The notes below the pieces were generated by a model. It was not told where the DNA came from, did not search any database, and saw only the letters and a list, made by a program, of their open reading frames with translations. Both the position numbers and the translations under genes were made by a program. This document shows positions 42,094 through 50,315 of a DNA stretch of 64,000 nt, one piece after another. The DNA comes from Dactylosporangium aurantiacum (GTDB lineage: Bacteria > Actinomycetota > Actinomycetes > Mycobacteriales > Micromonosporaceae): positions 1-64,000 of the forward strand of contig NZ_JNYJ01000060.1 in NCBI RefSeq assembly GCF_000716715.1, in the 5' to 3' direction. Positions within the stretch are counted from its first letter, which is position 1, and the number at the start of each line of letters is the position of its first letter.

Positions 42094-43167
42094 ATGCGGG
42101 TTGCGGCGGGGGCGGCGGCGTTGCTGGTGCTGAGCGCGCCGGTGACGTGGGTGGTGCCGGCCCGGGCGCACGCGCCGACGCGGGTGTCCGGCGCGCCGGT
42201 CGAGGTCTGCCGCATCACCGATCCCGCGGTGACCGAGGTGTCGGGGCTCGCGGTCACCCCGACGGGCTATCTGGTGGAGAACGACAGCAATCCCGACCCG
42301 GCGAAGACCCGAGTGTTCACGCTCGACAAGGCGTGCCGGGTGACCGGCAGCGTGCAGTATCCGCGCACCGCCCGCGACCCCGAGGACCTCGCGATCGACC
42401 GCAAGGGCACCGTGTGGGTCGCCGACATCGGCGACAACGGGCCCATGACCGGCGGGTCCGGCAACCGCCGCAGCACCGTCGCGCTGTGGACGATGGCGGC
42501 CGGCTCGACCAACCTCAAGATCCATCGCCTGGTGTATCCCGACGGGCTGCCCCGCGACGCCGAGGCGCTGCTCATCGACGGGCAGGGCCGCCCGGTGATC
42601 GTCACCAAGGACGCCAGCGGCGAGGTGTTCCGCCTCGACACGCCGCTGCCGACCGACAACACCAGCGGCGCGAAGCTCACCAGGGTCGGCGTGTTCGAGC
42701 CGCGGCGCACCGGCACGTCCAACCCGTGGGGCTTCCTCGGCGTCGCCTGGGTCACCGGCGGGGCCGTGTCCGCCGACGGCACCCGGGCCGTGGTGCGCAC
42801 CTACGCCGACGCGTACGAGTTCGAGGTCACCGGCGGCGACGTCGCCAAGGCGATCACCTCCGGCAAGGCGACCGTCACGCCGCTGCCCGACGAGCCGCAG
42901 GGGGAGGCGATCGCCTACACCGCCGACGCGGCGAGCCTGCTGACCGTCTCCGACCAGAACGGTCCGGCCGTCATCCTGCGGTACCCCAGCGGCCTGAAGC
43001 CGCCACCGCCGCCCAGCAGCGCCGCGGCACCGGCCAGCCCGCTCGCGGCGGCGCCGCCGGCGTCCCCGGCCAGGGCGGTGCCGCGCGCCCCGCTGCTGCT
43101 CGGCGCCTTCACCGTGGTCGCGTTGATGCTGGTCGCGGCGGTCGCCAGGCGTGCCAGGAGGCGTTGA
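42094..43167 (+). CDS. Secreted propeller-like protein with C-terminal anchor
   Basis: A 357-aa exported protein: signal peptide ending near ARAHA, then repeated beta-sheet blades (VSGLAVTPTGYLVENDSNP, PEDLAIDRKGTVWVADIGDN, DAEALLIDGQGRPVIVTKDA, GEAIAYTADAASLLTVSDQN) typical of an esterase-like or SMP-30/NHL-type beta-propeller. A Pro/Ala linker and one membrane helix (LLLGAFTVVALMLVAAVA) with a basic tail follow. ATG 42094 is chosen for the signal peptide. Function unknown; the anchor places the domain outside the cell. Confidence 0.78.
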   Translation: MRVAAGAAALLVLSAPVTWVVPARAHAPTRVSGAPVEVCRITDPAVTEVSGLAVTPTGYLVENDSNPDPAKTRVFTLDKACRVTGSVQYPRTARDPEDLAIDRKGTVWVADIGDNGPMTGGSGNRRSTVALWTMAAGSTNLKIHRLVYPDGLPRDAEALLIDGQGRPVIVTKDASGEVFRLDTPLPTDNTSGAKLTRVGVFEPRRTGTSNPWGFLGVAWVTGGAVSADGTRAVVRTYADAYEFEVTGGDVAKAITSGKATVTPLPDEPQGEAIAYTADAASLLTVSDQNGPAVILRYPSGLKPPPPPSSAAAPASPLAAAPPASPARAVPRAPLLLGAFTVVALMLVAAVARRARRR

Positions 43168-43198
43168 GCACCCACGGTGTCGACTCGGGAGCGCTCAC

Positions 43199-44446
43199 AT
43201 GACACGATTCACCGACAGGCGGCAGTGGTCGGGGGAGGGGTTCGCGGCGGTGGTGCGCATCGAGGTCGAGCGGGCCACGACCCGTGACATGCGCCGGCGC
43301 AACCGGTCGACGTTGCTGTCCGAGCTGTTCTTCCGCGGTCCGCTGAGCCGCCACGACCTCAGCCGGATCACCGGGCTGAGCGCCGCGACCGCCAGCAGCG
43401 TCACCGGTGAGCTGCTCCAGGAGGGCCTCATCATCGAGGCCGGGCAGATCGACTCCGACGGCGGCCGGCCGCGCGTGCTGCTGCGGGTCAACCCCGACTT
43501 CGGTCGGCTGGTCGGCGCCGACGTCGGCGAGACCGGCGTCAAGGTCGAGCTGTTCGACCTGGCGATGCACCGGCTGGCCACGGTCGACGAGCCGCTGCCG
43601 TCGTCCCGGCCCGACCCGGAGGCCGTCGCGGGGCAGCTGCTCGCCGGCATCCGCGAGGTCCTCGGCGGCACCGACCCCGCCGACGTCATCGGCATCGGCA
43701 TCGGCGTGCCCGGCACGGTCGAGCAGTCCGACCCCGTGCGCGTGCACGCCCCCACCATCGGCTGGCGCGGCATCAGCCTCGACGGCCTGCTGCGCGACGG
43801 CGGCCTGACCGCCCCGCTGTTCGTGGAGAACGGCGCGAAGTCCCTCGGCCAGGCCGAGATGTGGTTCGGCGCGGGCCGCGGCGCCGCCAACGCCGTCATC
43901 GTCCTCGTCGGCTCCGGTGTCGGCGCCGCCGTCATCACCAACGGCACCCTCTACCGCGGCGCCAGCAGCAGCGCCGGCGAGTGGGGCCACACCACCGTCG
44001 TCTACGGCGGCCGCCAGTGCCGCTGCGGTGCCCGGGGCTGCCTGGAGGCCTATGTCGGCGCCGAGGGCATCCTCGACCGCTACCGGCAGGTCAAGCCCGA
44101 CCTCGTGCGCGGCACGGACGAGCTCGCCGACGTCGCGGCCCTCATCGACGCCGGCACCCCCGAGGCCGACGCCATCCTGTCCGAGACCGCCGGCATGCTC
44201 GGCGCCGGCATCGGCAACCTGGTCAACCTGTTCAACCCCGAGCGGGTCGTGCTCGGCGGCTGGGCCGGCCTGGCCCTCGGCGCCCGGCTGCTGCCCCAGA
44301 TCCGCGCGGCGGCGGGGGAACAGGCCCTGGAGCACCCGTTCGGCCAGGTGTCGATCGAGCTGTGCGAGCTCGGGCCGGACGCGGTCGCCTTCGGCGCCGC
44401 CACCCTGCCGATGGCGGAGCTGCTGCGCCGCGCCTCCCGGCCGTAA
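43199..44446 (+). CDS. ROK family transcriptional regulator
   Basis: A 415-aa ROK protein (NagC/XylR-like). An N-terminal winged helix (LSRHDLSRITGLSAATASSV, about residues 47-66) precedes the sugar-kinase-like domain with VGADVGETGVKVELFD, FVENGAKSLGQAEMWFGAG and GEWGHTTVVYG. The zinc motif CRCGARGCLEAY is present. Such regulators sense sugars or sugar phosphates and usually control sugar transport. CGGGAGCG precedes the ATG. No sugar transport genes are adjacent. Confidence 0.92.
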   Translation: MTRFTDRRQWSGEGFAAVVRIEVERATTRDMRRRNRSTLLSELFFRGPLSRHDLSRITGLSAATASSVTGELLQEGLIIEAGQIDSDGGRPRVLLRVNPDFGRLVGADVGETGVKVELFDLAMHRLATVDEPLPSSRPDPEAVAGQLLAGIREVLGGTDPADVIGIGIGVPGTVEQSDPVRVHAPTIGWRGISLDGLLRDGGLTAPLFVENGAKSLGQAEMWFGAGRGAANAVIVLVGSGVGAAVITNGTLYRGASSSAGEWGHTTVVYGGRQCRCGARGCLEAYVGAEGILDRYRQVKPDLVRGTDELADVAALIDAGTPEADAILSETAGMLGAGIGNLVNLFNPERVVLGGWAGLALGARLLPQIRAAAGEQALEHPFGQVSIELCELGPDAVAFGAATLPMAELLRRASRP

Positions 44447-44450
44447 CGGC

Positions 44451-44472
44451 CCGGCGCGCGGCGGTGCGCCGG
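44451..44472 (+). terminator. Hairpin after the ROK gene
   Basis: CCGGCGC and GCGCCGG flank an 8-base loop 4 bases after the stop at 44446. Confidence 0.55.
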
Positions 44473-44509
44473 CCGGCGGCGCGCGGGTGCGAGCCCGGCC
44501 TGTGTGGTG

Positions 44510-44745
44510 TTGCGCTCCGGCCTGAGCCACCGCGTCCGCCGGATGCACCTGTGGCTGGCCCCTGCCGCTCGGCGTCACCGTCGCGGTCACGGTGCTGTGG
44601 GCGGCGGTGCGCGGCATGCTTCCCTGGGCGACTGGTTCCGGCTGGCCGTCCCGCTCGCCGCCGTGCCCTGCGCCGTGATCGTCGCGGTGCGGCACGCGCT
44701 GGCCCCCGAGGCCCGCCTGGTCGGCTCCGCCGCTGCCACCGGTAC
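44510..44745 (+). pseudogene. Decayed paralogue of the membrane protein at 51.7-52.4 kb
   Basis: RRMHLWL followed, one frame over, by LPLGVTVAVTVLWAAV, and then LGDWFRLAVPLAAVPCAVIV and AVRHALAP, match RRMHLWLSLLLGITVTVAV and LGDWGLLAVPLSAVPCAAIV plus AVQHALAP of the intact protein encoded at 51693-52436. The remnant has lost the N-terminal half and about 70 internal residues, and contains at least one frameshift. It is on the opposite strand from its relative. Confidence 0.75.
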
Positions 44746-44907
44746 CGGTGGACCGGGGTCGACCGGCGGACCGTCGGCTCGCCGGCCGGCAGTGGCCGGC
44801 ATCGTTCGGGGATCGACGCGGCCGGTGGGGATCGACTGGCGTCGTCATGTGTTCCGTATCCGCCGTGCGACGCCCCGCAACGGTGGGTCGGTGGTTAGCG
44901 TCGGGGC

Positions 44908-45530
44908 ATGACGGCGGCGGTGGACGACGCGGGCGTTGAGCCGTGGGGGATCGACAAGGCGACGCTGCACGAGGCGCTGCGGCGGCACCGGCGGCACGCG
45001 ACGCATCTCGCCTGGTACCTCGGCCTGGGGCTGGGCGGCGCCGCGGCGCTGTTCGCGGCGGTCGCCGTGGTGGTCGAGCGGCCCGCCGGCAGCCCGGCGA
45101 TGAGCCCGACGCTGCTGCTGGCGGCGTGCACGCTGCTCGCCGCCTAGGTCGTGCCGAAGGTGGTCATGGCGATGGACCGGGCGCACGCCGCGCGGTGGGT
45201 GCAGCGGCACGGGAGTACGAGGCGCTCGCCGTGGTCGTGGGTGAGCCGCTCGTCGGCGACGCGCCGCCCGCCGCGGGGGTCAACGGGGCGCGGGTGGTGA
45301 GCCGGCCGCTCGGGCAGCTGCTGCTGTTCGACTTCCGGCTCATGGACCGGTTCAGCGCGACGGCGCTCGGGCAGGCGCGGGTGTCGTTCGTGGCGTGCCT
45401 CGTGGCGGTCGGCGCGACCCTCGTCGTCCTGCTCACCGGCTCCGCGGCCATCCTGGCCACCGGTAGCGCCGAGGTGCAGGTTAGGCACAGCCACGGCCGC
45501 CGGCCGAGCGGCAGGAGGTCCCGGTTCCCG
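44908..45530 (+). pseudogene. Interrupted two-part membrane protein gene (possibly TRADD-N-associated membrane domain)
   Basis: ATG 44908 opens a frame with one or two membrane helices (THLAWYLGLGLGGAAALFAA, PTLLLAACTLLAA) that stops at TAG 45145-45147. Reading past the stop gives VVPKVVMAMDRAHAARWVQ; after a frame change near 45200 the sequence continues as EYEALAVVVGEPLVGD and ALGQARVSFVACLVAVGATL, a second membrane pair. The QARVSF helix start resembles TRADD-N-associated membrane domains. One nonsense codon and one frameshift make this a probable pseudogene; the short first frame alone could still be expressed. Confidence 0.55.
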
Positions 45531-45573
45531 TCGGGTGAGCGCGCCGGCGGGACAGGCGCCGCGGTGAACAGGC

Positions 45574-46047
45574 TCAGCGGCGCCACGGCTGGAACGGGGT
45601 CGACTCCGGATACCCGGTGCCGGTCACGGCCTCGATGACCGCCCACAGGAAGTCCTCGTCCGGGCCCCACGACGGGATGTCGACGCTCGACTCCACCGGC
45701 AGCGGCTCGCCGGTGTCGACGACCGCCTCGGCGTCGGCGTAGACCACCTCGCGCACCACCTCGCCGCCGGCGAACAGCGTGAACGCGTAGCTGCTGCTCA
45801 CGCTGGCGAACACGACGGTCAGCGCGTCGCCCGGCGGCTCGCAGGCGGTGACGAGCTCCAGCGACGGGTCCCACACCTGCGCCCAACCGCCGGCCTCGGC
45901 CGCGAACAGCACGCCGTCCGGCAGCCCGCTGGTCGCCTCGTCGGCGGTGACCGGGGCGCCGTCGGGCCGGGCCGTGCCGCTCAGGACCGCCACGGCCTCG
46001 GCCGCGGTGGCGCCGTGGACGAACAGCGCCGAGGTGTTCCATCCCAT
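45574..46047 (-). CDS. Hypothetical protein
   Basis: A 157-aa acidic soluble protein without signal peptide. It has an Asp/Glu-rich, Trp-containing C-terminus (WGPDEDFLWAVIEAVTGTGY) and an N-terminal segment MGWNTSALFVHGATAAEAVA typical of small actinobacterial proteins encoded in immunity-like or orphan contexts. It lies 9 bases after the PHP gene on the same strand, so the two may be co-transcribed. Family not recognised. Confidence 0.7.
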   Translation of the reverse strand: MGWNTSALFVHGATAAEAVAVLSGTARPDGAPVTADEATSGLPDGVLFAAEAGGWAQVWDPSLELVTACEPPGDALTVVFASVSSSYAFTLFAGGEVVREVVYADAEAVVDTGEPLPVESSVDIPSWGPDEDFLWAVIEAVTGTGYPESTPFQPWRR

Positions 46048-46056
46048 CCGGTGACC

Positions 46057-46881
46057 TTAGATCAGCCAGTGGTCGTACGGGTGGCGGCCCGGACGGAAGC
46101 CGGCCGCCTCGACCATCGCGGCGGCCTCGGCGAAGCGGGTGGCGACGAGGTCGGGGCGGTGCGCGTCGCTGCCGAAGCAGACGGCCCGGCCGCCCTCCTC
46201 CCGCCACCACCGCACGAACTCGGGCTCGGGGCCCCGGCGGGTGTTGACCTCCAGCGCGCGGCCGGTGCCGGCGAGGGCGCGCAGCACGGCGCGGATCTCC
46301 TCCTCGTAGTCGGTGATCGCGAACGGGGCGCCGGCGGGCAGGTACCGGACGGGATAGTCGAGGTGGGTCAGGGCGCAGAACGTGTCGCAGGCGAGGATCA
46401 TGCGGATCGCCTCGGCGAAGTACTCGCGCAGCACCGCGGGGATGCCGCGCAGCTCGAACTCGTCCTCCACGAGGCGGTGCCGGCCGGCCACGGCGATGGA
46501 GTGCAGGGAGCCGATGACCCGCTCGAACGGGGCGGCCGCCAGCAGCGACCCGGCCTGCGCCGGGAACCAGTGCGGCTCGCCGAGCTCGACGCCGGTGATG
46601 ATGCGCAGCGACGGGAACTTCGCCCGGCAGCGGTCGACCGCCTCGAGGTAGCCGTCGACGTCCAGCGGCGGCGGGGCGAGCCACGCGTCGTCGGTGATGT
46701 GCCGGCGCATCCGGTCGGGCAGGGTCGCGGGGTTGACGTGCCACGTGACGAAGTCGGTGTGCTCGGTGAACGCGATCGCCGGCAGCCCGAGCTCCACGGC
46801 CCGCGCGCAGGAGCCTTCCATGTCGCCGGTGGCGGTGTCCCAGGAGAACTCGGTGTGGGTGTGCAGATCGGCGGGCAGCAT
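46057..46881 (-). CDS. PHP-domain phosphoesterase (HisK-like)
   Basis: A 274-aa PHP-domain protein related to histidinol phosphatase. Metal ligands are seen in LHTHTEFSWDT (residues 6-16), FTEHTDFV, GVELGEPHW, IGSLHSI, ALTHLDYP and the closing GSDAH. The domain hydrolyses phosphoesters with a multinuclear metal centre; here the substrate could be histidinol phosphate, but no his genes are near. It lies between the hypothetical gene and cobK on the same strand, 12 bases after cobK. Confidence 0.88.
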   Translation of the reverse strand: MLPADLHTHTEFSWDTATGDMEGSCARAVELGLPAIAFTEHTDFVTWHVNPATLPDRMRRHITDDAWLAPPPLDVDGYLEAVDRCRAKFPSLRIITGVELGEPHWFPAQAGSLLAAAPFERVIGSLHSIAVAGRHRLVEDEFELRGIPAVLREYFAEAIRMILACDTFCALTHLDYPVRYLPAGAPFAITDYEEEIRAVLRALAGTGRALEVNTRRGPEPEFVRWWREEGGRAVCFGSDAHRPDLVATRFAEAAAMVEAAGFRPGRHPYDHWLI

Positions 46882-46893
46882 GCGGCGATCGTG

Positions 46894-47640
46894 TCAGCCG
46901 CCGCCCGTGCCGCCGTCGCCGGTCCGCAGGAATGTGACGGCGTCCTCGACGCTCGCCACGACCGGCACGCCCGGGGTGACCGGCGGCCGGTCGACCATGA
47001 GCACCGGCAGGCCCAGCCGGCGCGCGGCGGTGAGCTTCGCCGCGGTCATGTCGCCGCCGCTGTCCTTCGTCACCAGAAGTTGGATGCTGTACGACCGCAG
47101 CAGCGCGCTCTCGCCGTCGACGCTGAACGGCCCGCGATCCAGCAGCGACTCCAGCCGCGGCGGGTGCGGCGGGGCGACCGGGTCGACGCTGCGCACCAGG
47201 AACCAGCGGGCCGCCAGGTCCGCGAACGCGGCCAGGCCCTGCCGCCCGGTGGTGAGGAACACCCGCTCGAACGGGGACCGCGCGATGAACGCCGCGGCGG
47301 CGTCCAGCGTCGGCACCCGGTGCCACACGTCGCCCGGGCCGGCGGTCCAGCCCGGCCGGCGCAGGAGCAGCAGCGGTACACCTGCCGCCGCCGCTGACGC
47401 ACTGATCCTCGCGGCGAACGGGTGGGTCGCGTCGACGACCACGTCGACCCGGGTCGCCCGGACGTAGCCGGCCAGCCCCGCGGGGCCGCCGAACCCGCCG
47501 ACGCGGACCTCGCCGGGCGGCAGCACCGGGTCCGCGACCCGCCCGGCGAGCGAGCTGATCACGCGGAACCCGGTGCCGGCCAACGCCTCGGCGAGCCGCC
47601 GGGCCTCGCCGGTGCCGCCGAGGATGAGCACTGTCCGCAT
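46894..47640 (-). CDS. cobK: Precorrin-6A reductase
   Basis: A 248-aa NADPH-dependent reductase of corrin synthesis. The N-terminal nucleotide-binding loop is VLILGGTGEARRLAEAL; DVVVDATHPFAARISASAAA and the C-terminal TAAKLTAARRLGLPVLMVDR also match CobK/CbiJ. It reduces precorrin-6A to 6B in the aerobic route. It is separated from both cobalamin loci (about 14 and 7 kb away), has no riboswitch upstream, and is followed by the PHP gene 12 bases on. ATG 47640 fits the family. Confidence 0.93.
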   Translation of the reverse strand: MRTVLILGGTGEARRLAEALAGTGFRVISSLAGRVADPVLPPGEVRVGGFGGPAGLAGYVRATRVDVVVDATHPFAARISASAAAAGVPLLLLRRPGWTAGPGDVWHRVPTLDAAAAFIARSPFERVFLTTGRQGLAAFADLAARWFLVRSVDPVAPPHPPRLESLLDRGPFSVDGESALLRSYSIQLLVTKDSGGDMTAAKLTAARRLGLPVLMVDRPPVTPGVPVVASVEDAVTFLRTGDGGTGGG

Positions 47641-47664
47641 GCAGCAGACGATGCCATGACCGGC

Positions 47665-47698
47665 GGGCGGGCCGGCGACGTGGTCCACCGGCCCGCCC
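47665..47698 (-). terminator. Hairpin terminator of the CBM13 beta-helix gene
   Basis: GGGCGGGCCGG (47665-47675) and CCGGCCCGCCC (47688-47698) are exact complements with a 12-base loop, 10 bases beyond the stop at 47709 and upstream of cobK. Confidence 0.75.
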
Positions 47699-47708
47699 AC
47701 ACGACGCG

Positions 47709-49292
47709 CTACGGGCCGCTGACCAGGTTCGTCACCTGGTGGCCGCTGTTGACCGCGGCCCCCGTGTCGTTGATGACGTGCGCGATGGTGCCCGTCCCGC
47801 CGAGGGAGACGGTGACCATGTTGTGGAACTTGACGTTGGTGGTGACGGGGACCTCGAAGGAGTGGCCGAGCACGACGCTGGGGTTGGTGGAGAAGTAGCA
47901 GTAGCTGAGGCCGTTCGCGGCGGTGTTGGTGTTCCAGCCGACGGTGCCGCCGTTACCGTGGTCGGCCCGCCAGATCCACATGTGGTCGCCGATGACGTGG
48001 TTGCTGTTCACCCGCAGCGACACGGTGGCCTTGCCGGCGATCGAGCCGCCGATGCGGAAGAACACGTCGTGCAGCGACGTCGGGTTGGCGGAGTGGTCGG
48101 CGGCGGAGCCGCTCGGGCCGACCTCCATGAGCACCTGCGAGTTGGTGGTGCCGGCGTCGAACAGGATGCCGGCGACCTTGACCCCGTCCACGTCGGCGAC
48201 CGTCATCGCGGTGATGCTGGCGGCGGTCGCGCCGGCCTTCACGATGTAGAACTGGCTGATCGGCAGGCTCGACCCCGCCGTCGTGCCGGTCGACCAGCTG
48301 TTACCGGACGAGTTGCTGCGCAGCGACGGCACGAACACCTGGTAGGCGCCGGCGCTGTCCACGTACAGGAACGGCTTCTCCCGCACCACGGGTGTCGTGC
48401 CGACCGTGGTGTACGGCGGGCTGGGGAAGCTGTTGGCCGGGGCGCCCTGGACACCGACGAAGACCTGGTTCCAGTTGGAGCCGGACCACGAGCCGATCTG
48501 GCTGTTGCGGGTGATCCACTGCTGCTGGCTGCCGGACTGGATCTGCCCGTCGATCTTGCTGTCGGAGATCCAGCCGCCGGACGACCAGCCACCGTCGGAC
48601 AGCGCGAGGTTGCCCCGCACGTGCATCCGCCGGTACGGGGCGGCCTGGGACACCGCCCACCGGTCCAGGCCACCGGTCGGCGTCACCGACAGGTTCTCCG
48701 CCGACCGCCAGAAGTTCTGCTGCGACATCGACGGATCGAACACCGACACGTTCGGACCCAGGTCCGGATTGTTCGGGTTGTTCGGCGGGGTGCTGGTCGG
48801 CGGGTTCGTGGTGCCTCCCGGGAGCGTCCACTGCTGGTTGGCGCTCGCGAAACAGTCCCACAGCTGCAGCTTGGTGCCGTCGGCGGAGCTCGGTCCGGTC
48901 GCGTCGAGGCACTTGCCGAGCGAGCGCAGCGTGCCGTCGCTCTGCTTCGACCACTGCTGGGCGCTCGTGCCGTTGCAGTCCCAGATCTGGATCTTCGTGC
49001 CGTTCGCGGTGCTGGCGGCGTTGACGTCGAGGCACTTGCCGAGCGCGCGGATCGTGCCGTCGTCGCCGACGGTCCACTGCTGCGCGGCCGTGCCGTTGCA
49101 GGTGTACAGCTGCACCTGGGTGCCGTTGGCGGTGCCGGCCGCGGCGACGTCGACGCACTTGCCGCCGTAGCCGGTGATCTGGCCGGTGGTGGCGGCCGAG
49201 GCGGAGGTCATGGCGATCACGCCGGTGCCGGCGACCACGAGCACGGTCGCGGTGATCGCCAGCCCGATGCGGCGTCTGGAGATGGGCTTCAC
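47709..49292 (-). CDS. Secreted CBM13 plus beta-helix protein, with three internal blocks missing
   Basis: A 527-aa exported protein: signal peptide (to about SASA), a ricin-type CBM13 beta-trefoil (residues 35-160; repeats such as GKCLDVNAASTANGTKIQIW), a Pro/Asn linker, then a beta-helix domain of the actinobacterial family often mislabelled adenylyl cyclase. Compared with my recollection of full-length members, three blocks are absent in frame: after VFDPSMS, after KAGATAASI and after NTAANGLS. The flanking parts remain well conserved (QNFWRSAENLSVTP, VADVDGVKVAGILFDAGTT, YCYFSTNPSVVLGHSFEVP). A role in polysaccharide breakdown or binding is likely; activity of this short form is doubtful. 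Confidence 0.82.
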   Translation of the reverse strand: MKPISRRRIGLAITATVLVVAGTGVIAMTSASAATTGQITGYGGKCVDVAAAGTANGTQVQLYTCNGTAAQQWTVGDDGTIRALGKCLDVNAASTANGTKIQIWDCNGTSAQQWSKQSDGTLRSLGKCLDATGPSSADGTKLQLWDCFASANQQWTLPGGTTNPPTSTPPNNPNNPDLGPNVSVFDPSMSQQNFWRSAENLSVTPTGGLDRWAVSQAAPYRRMHVRGNLALSDGGWSSGGWISDSKIDGQIQSGSQQQWITRNSQIGSWSGSNWNQVFVGVQGAPANSFPSPPYTTVGTTPVVREKPFLYVDSAGAYQVFVPSLRSNSSGNSWSTGTTAGSSLPISQFYIVKAGATAASITAMTVADVDGVKVAGILFDAGTTNSQVLMEVGPSGSAADHSANPTSLHDVFFRIGGSIAGKATVSLRVNSNHVIGDHMWIWRADHGNGGTVGWNTNTAANGLSYCYFSTNPSVVLGHSFEVPVTTNVKFHNMVTVSLGGTGTIAHVINDTGAAVNSGHQVTNLVSGP

Positions 49293-49401
49293 GGGGGTCC
49301 CTTCTGGGCGGGGCGCCCGCGCAGGACCCCTTTCGGGGGGTGGGTCCGGGGCGGGCGGGAGCCGTCCTCCGCCGCGTCGGTGGGTGACGACGGAGGACCA
49401 G

Positions 49402-49424
49402 ATCTGTGAAGTTGCCTTACAGAT
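49402..49424. promoter_or_regulatory. Palindrome ATCTG-N13-CAGAT upstream of the CBM13 beta-helix gene
   Basis: The arms extend to GATCTGT/ACAGATC (49401-49407, 49419-49425). The element lies about 110 bases upstream of the gene. The same ATCTG-N13-CAGAT pattern with equal spacing occurs ahead of the GH18/CBM13 gene at 54043-54065. Confidence 0.55.
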
Positions 49425-49495
49425 CCATCGGAGGCTATTCCCGCCCCGGTGCGCAAGTCAATACGCGACCCGAATTAAGGGATTGAGCTGCCGAT

Positions 49496-50080
49496 TTACG
49501 CCTTCGCCAGGATCTCGCCGGCGCCGCCCGCGGTCTCCTGCACGGCCTGCAGGTAGGCCTTCATGTCGGTGTTCGGCAGCCCGGTGCCGGCCACCACGAC
49601 CGTGTTGCCGGCGAGGAGGACCGGGTACATCTTCGCCTCCTCCTGCGCGTACGCCTTCGCCGCGTTCGCCGCCTTGAACTCCACGAAGATGGCCTGCTGG
49701 CCGCGCGACGGCATGAAGTCGCCCTTCTTCTTGTAGCAGTCGAACTGCTTGAAATTCGCCACCGCCGAGCGGTACTTCGACGGCACGCCGGTGGAGTTGC
49801 TGTCCCACTTGCCGACCGGGCACATCTCGTCCTTGGTGAACAGGTCGCCGGTCAGCTGCGCGATCTTCTCGAACTGCACACCCTTGCCGGCGGCGGCGCT
49901 GCCCGAGGGCTTCGCGCTCCCGGACGGCTGCGCGCTTTCGGCGGGCGCGGCGCTGGCGGGCGCGGACGTCGCCGCGGCGGGAACGGCCTTGTCGTCGGTC
50001 TTCTTGTCGTCGCCACCGCAGGCGGCGGTCAGCAGCAGGGTGGCACCGGCAACGGCGGTCGCGATCAGCAGACGCTTCAT
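49496..50080 (-). CDS. Hypothetical lipoprotein
   Basis: A 194-aa lipoprotein: signal peptide with lipobox LTAAC (about residue 21), an Ala/Ser linker with a GSAKPSGSAA repeat, then a domain of about 125 residues with two cysteines (KDEMCPVGKW, FDCYKKKGDF) and a final helical part. The domain starts with a GVQFEKIAQL helix. No recognised family. It stands alone upstream of the two CBM13 genes' region and is divergent from the PLP decarboxylase gene. Confidence 0.75.
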   Translation of the reverse strand: MKRLLIATAVAGATLLLTAACGGDDKKTDDKAVPAAATSAPASAAPAESAQPSGSAKPSGSAAAGKGVQFEKIAQLTGDLFTKDEMCPVGKWDSNSTGVPSKYRSAVANFKQFDCYKKKGDFMPSRGQQAIFVEFKAANAAKAYAQEEAKMYPVLLAGNTVVVAGTGLPNTDMKAYLQAVQETAGGAGEILAKA

Positions 50081-50315
50081 GGGGATTCGATTCCTTTATG
50101 TGGTGGTGCGATTGGGGGTTCGCCCTTGACGCACAAGAACGTATGCGCGCCGCCCCGCCGTTGAATCCCGGATGTATGCCACCCGACAACCGACGTGGCG
50201 GTAGTCACTGTGGTGCTTCGGCGCGGCTGCCCGAAGCGGCGGGGTGGGCGACGGATCGGGCGGGTTGTCGACAGTTGCGGTCCGGACGAAAGCGGCGACC
50301 CGACATCATGTGAGC

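Noticed and set aside
47641..47708. Search for a riboswitch upstream of cobK
   Set aside because: Only a hairpin of the neighbouring gene is present; there is no B12 box or aptamer core and the spacer is too short.
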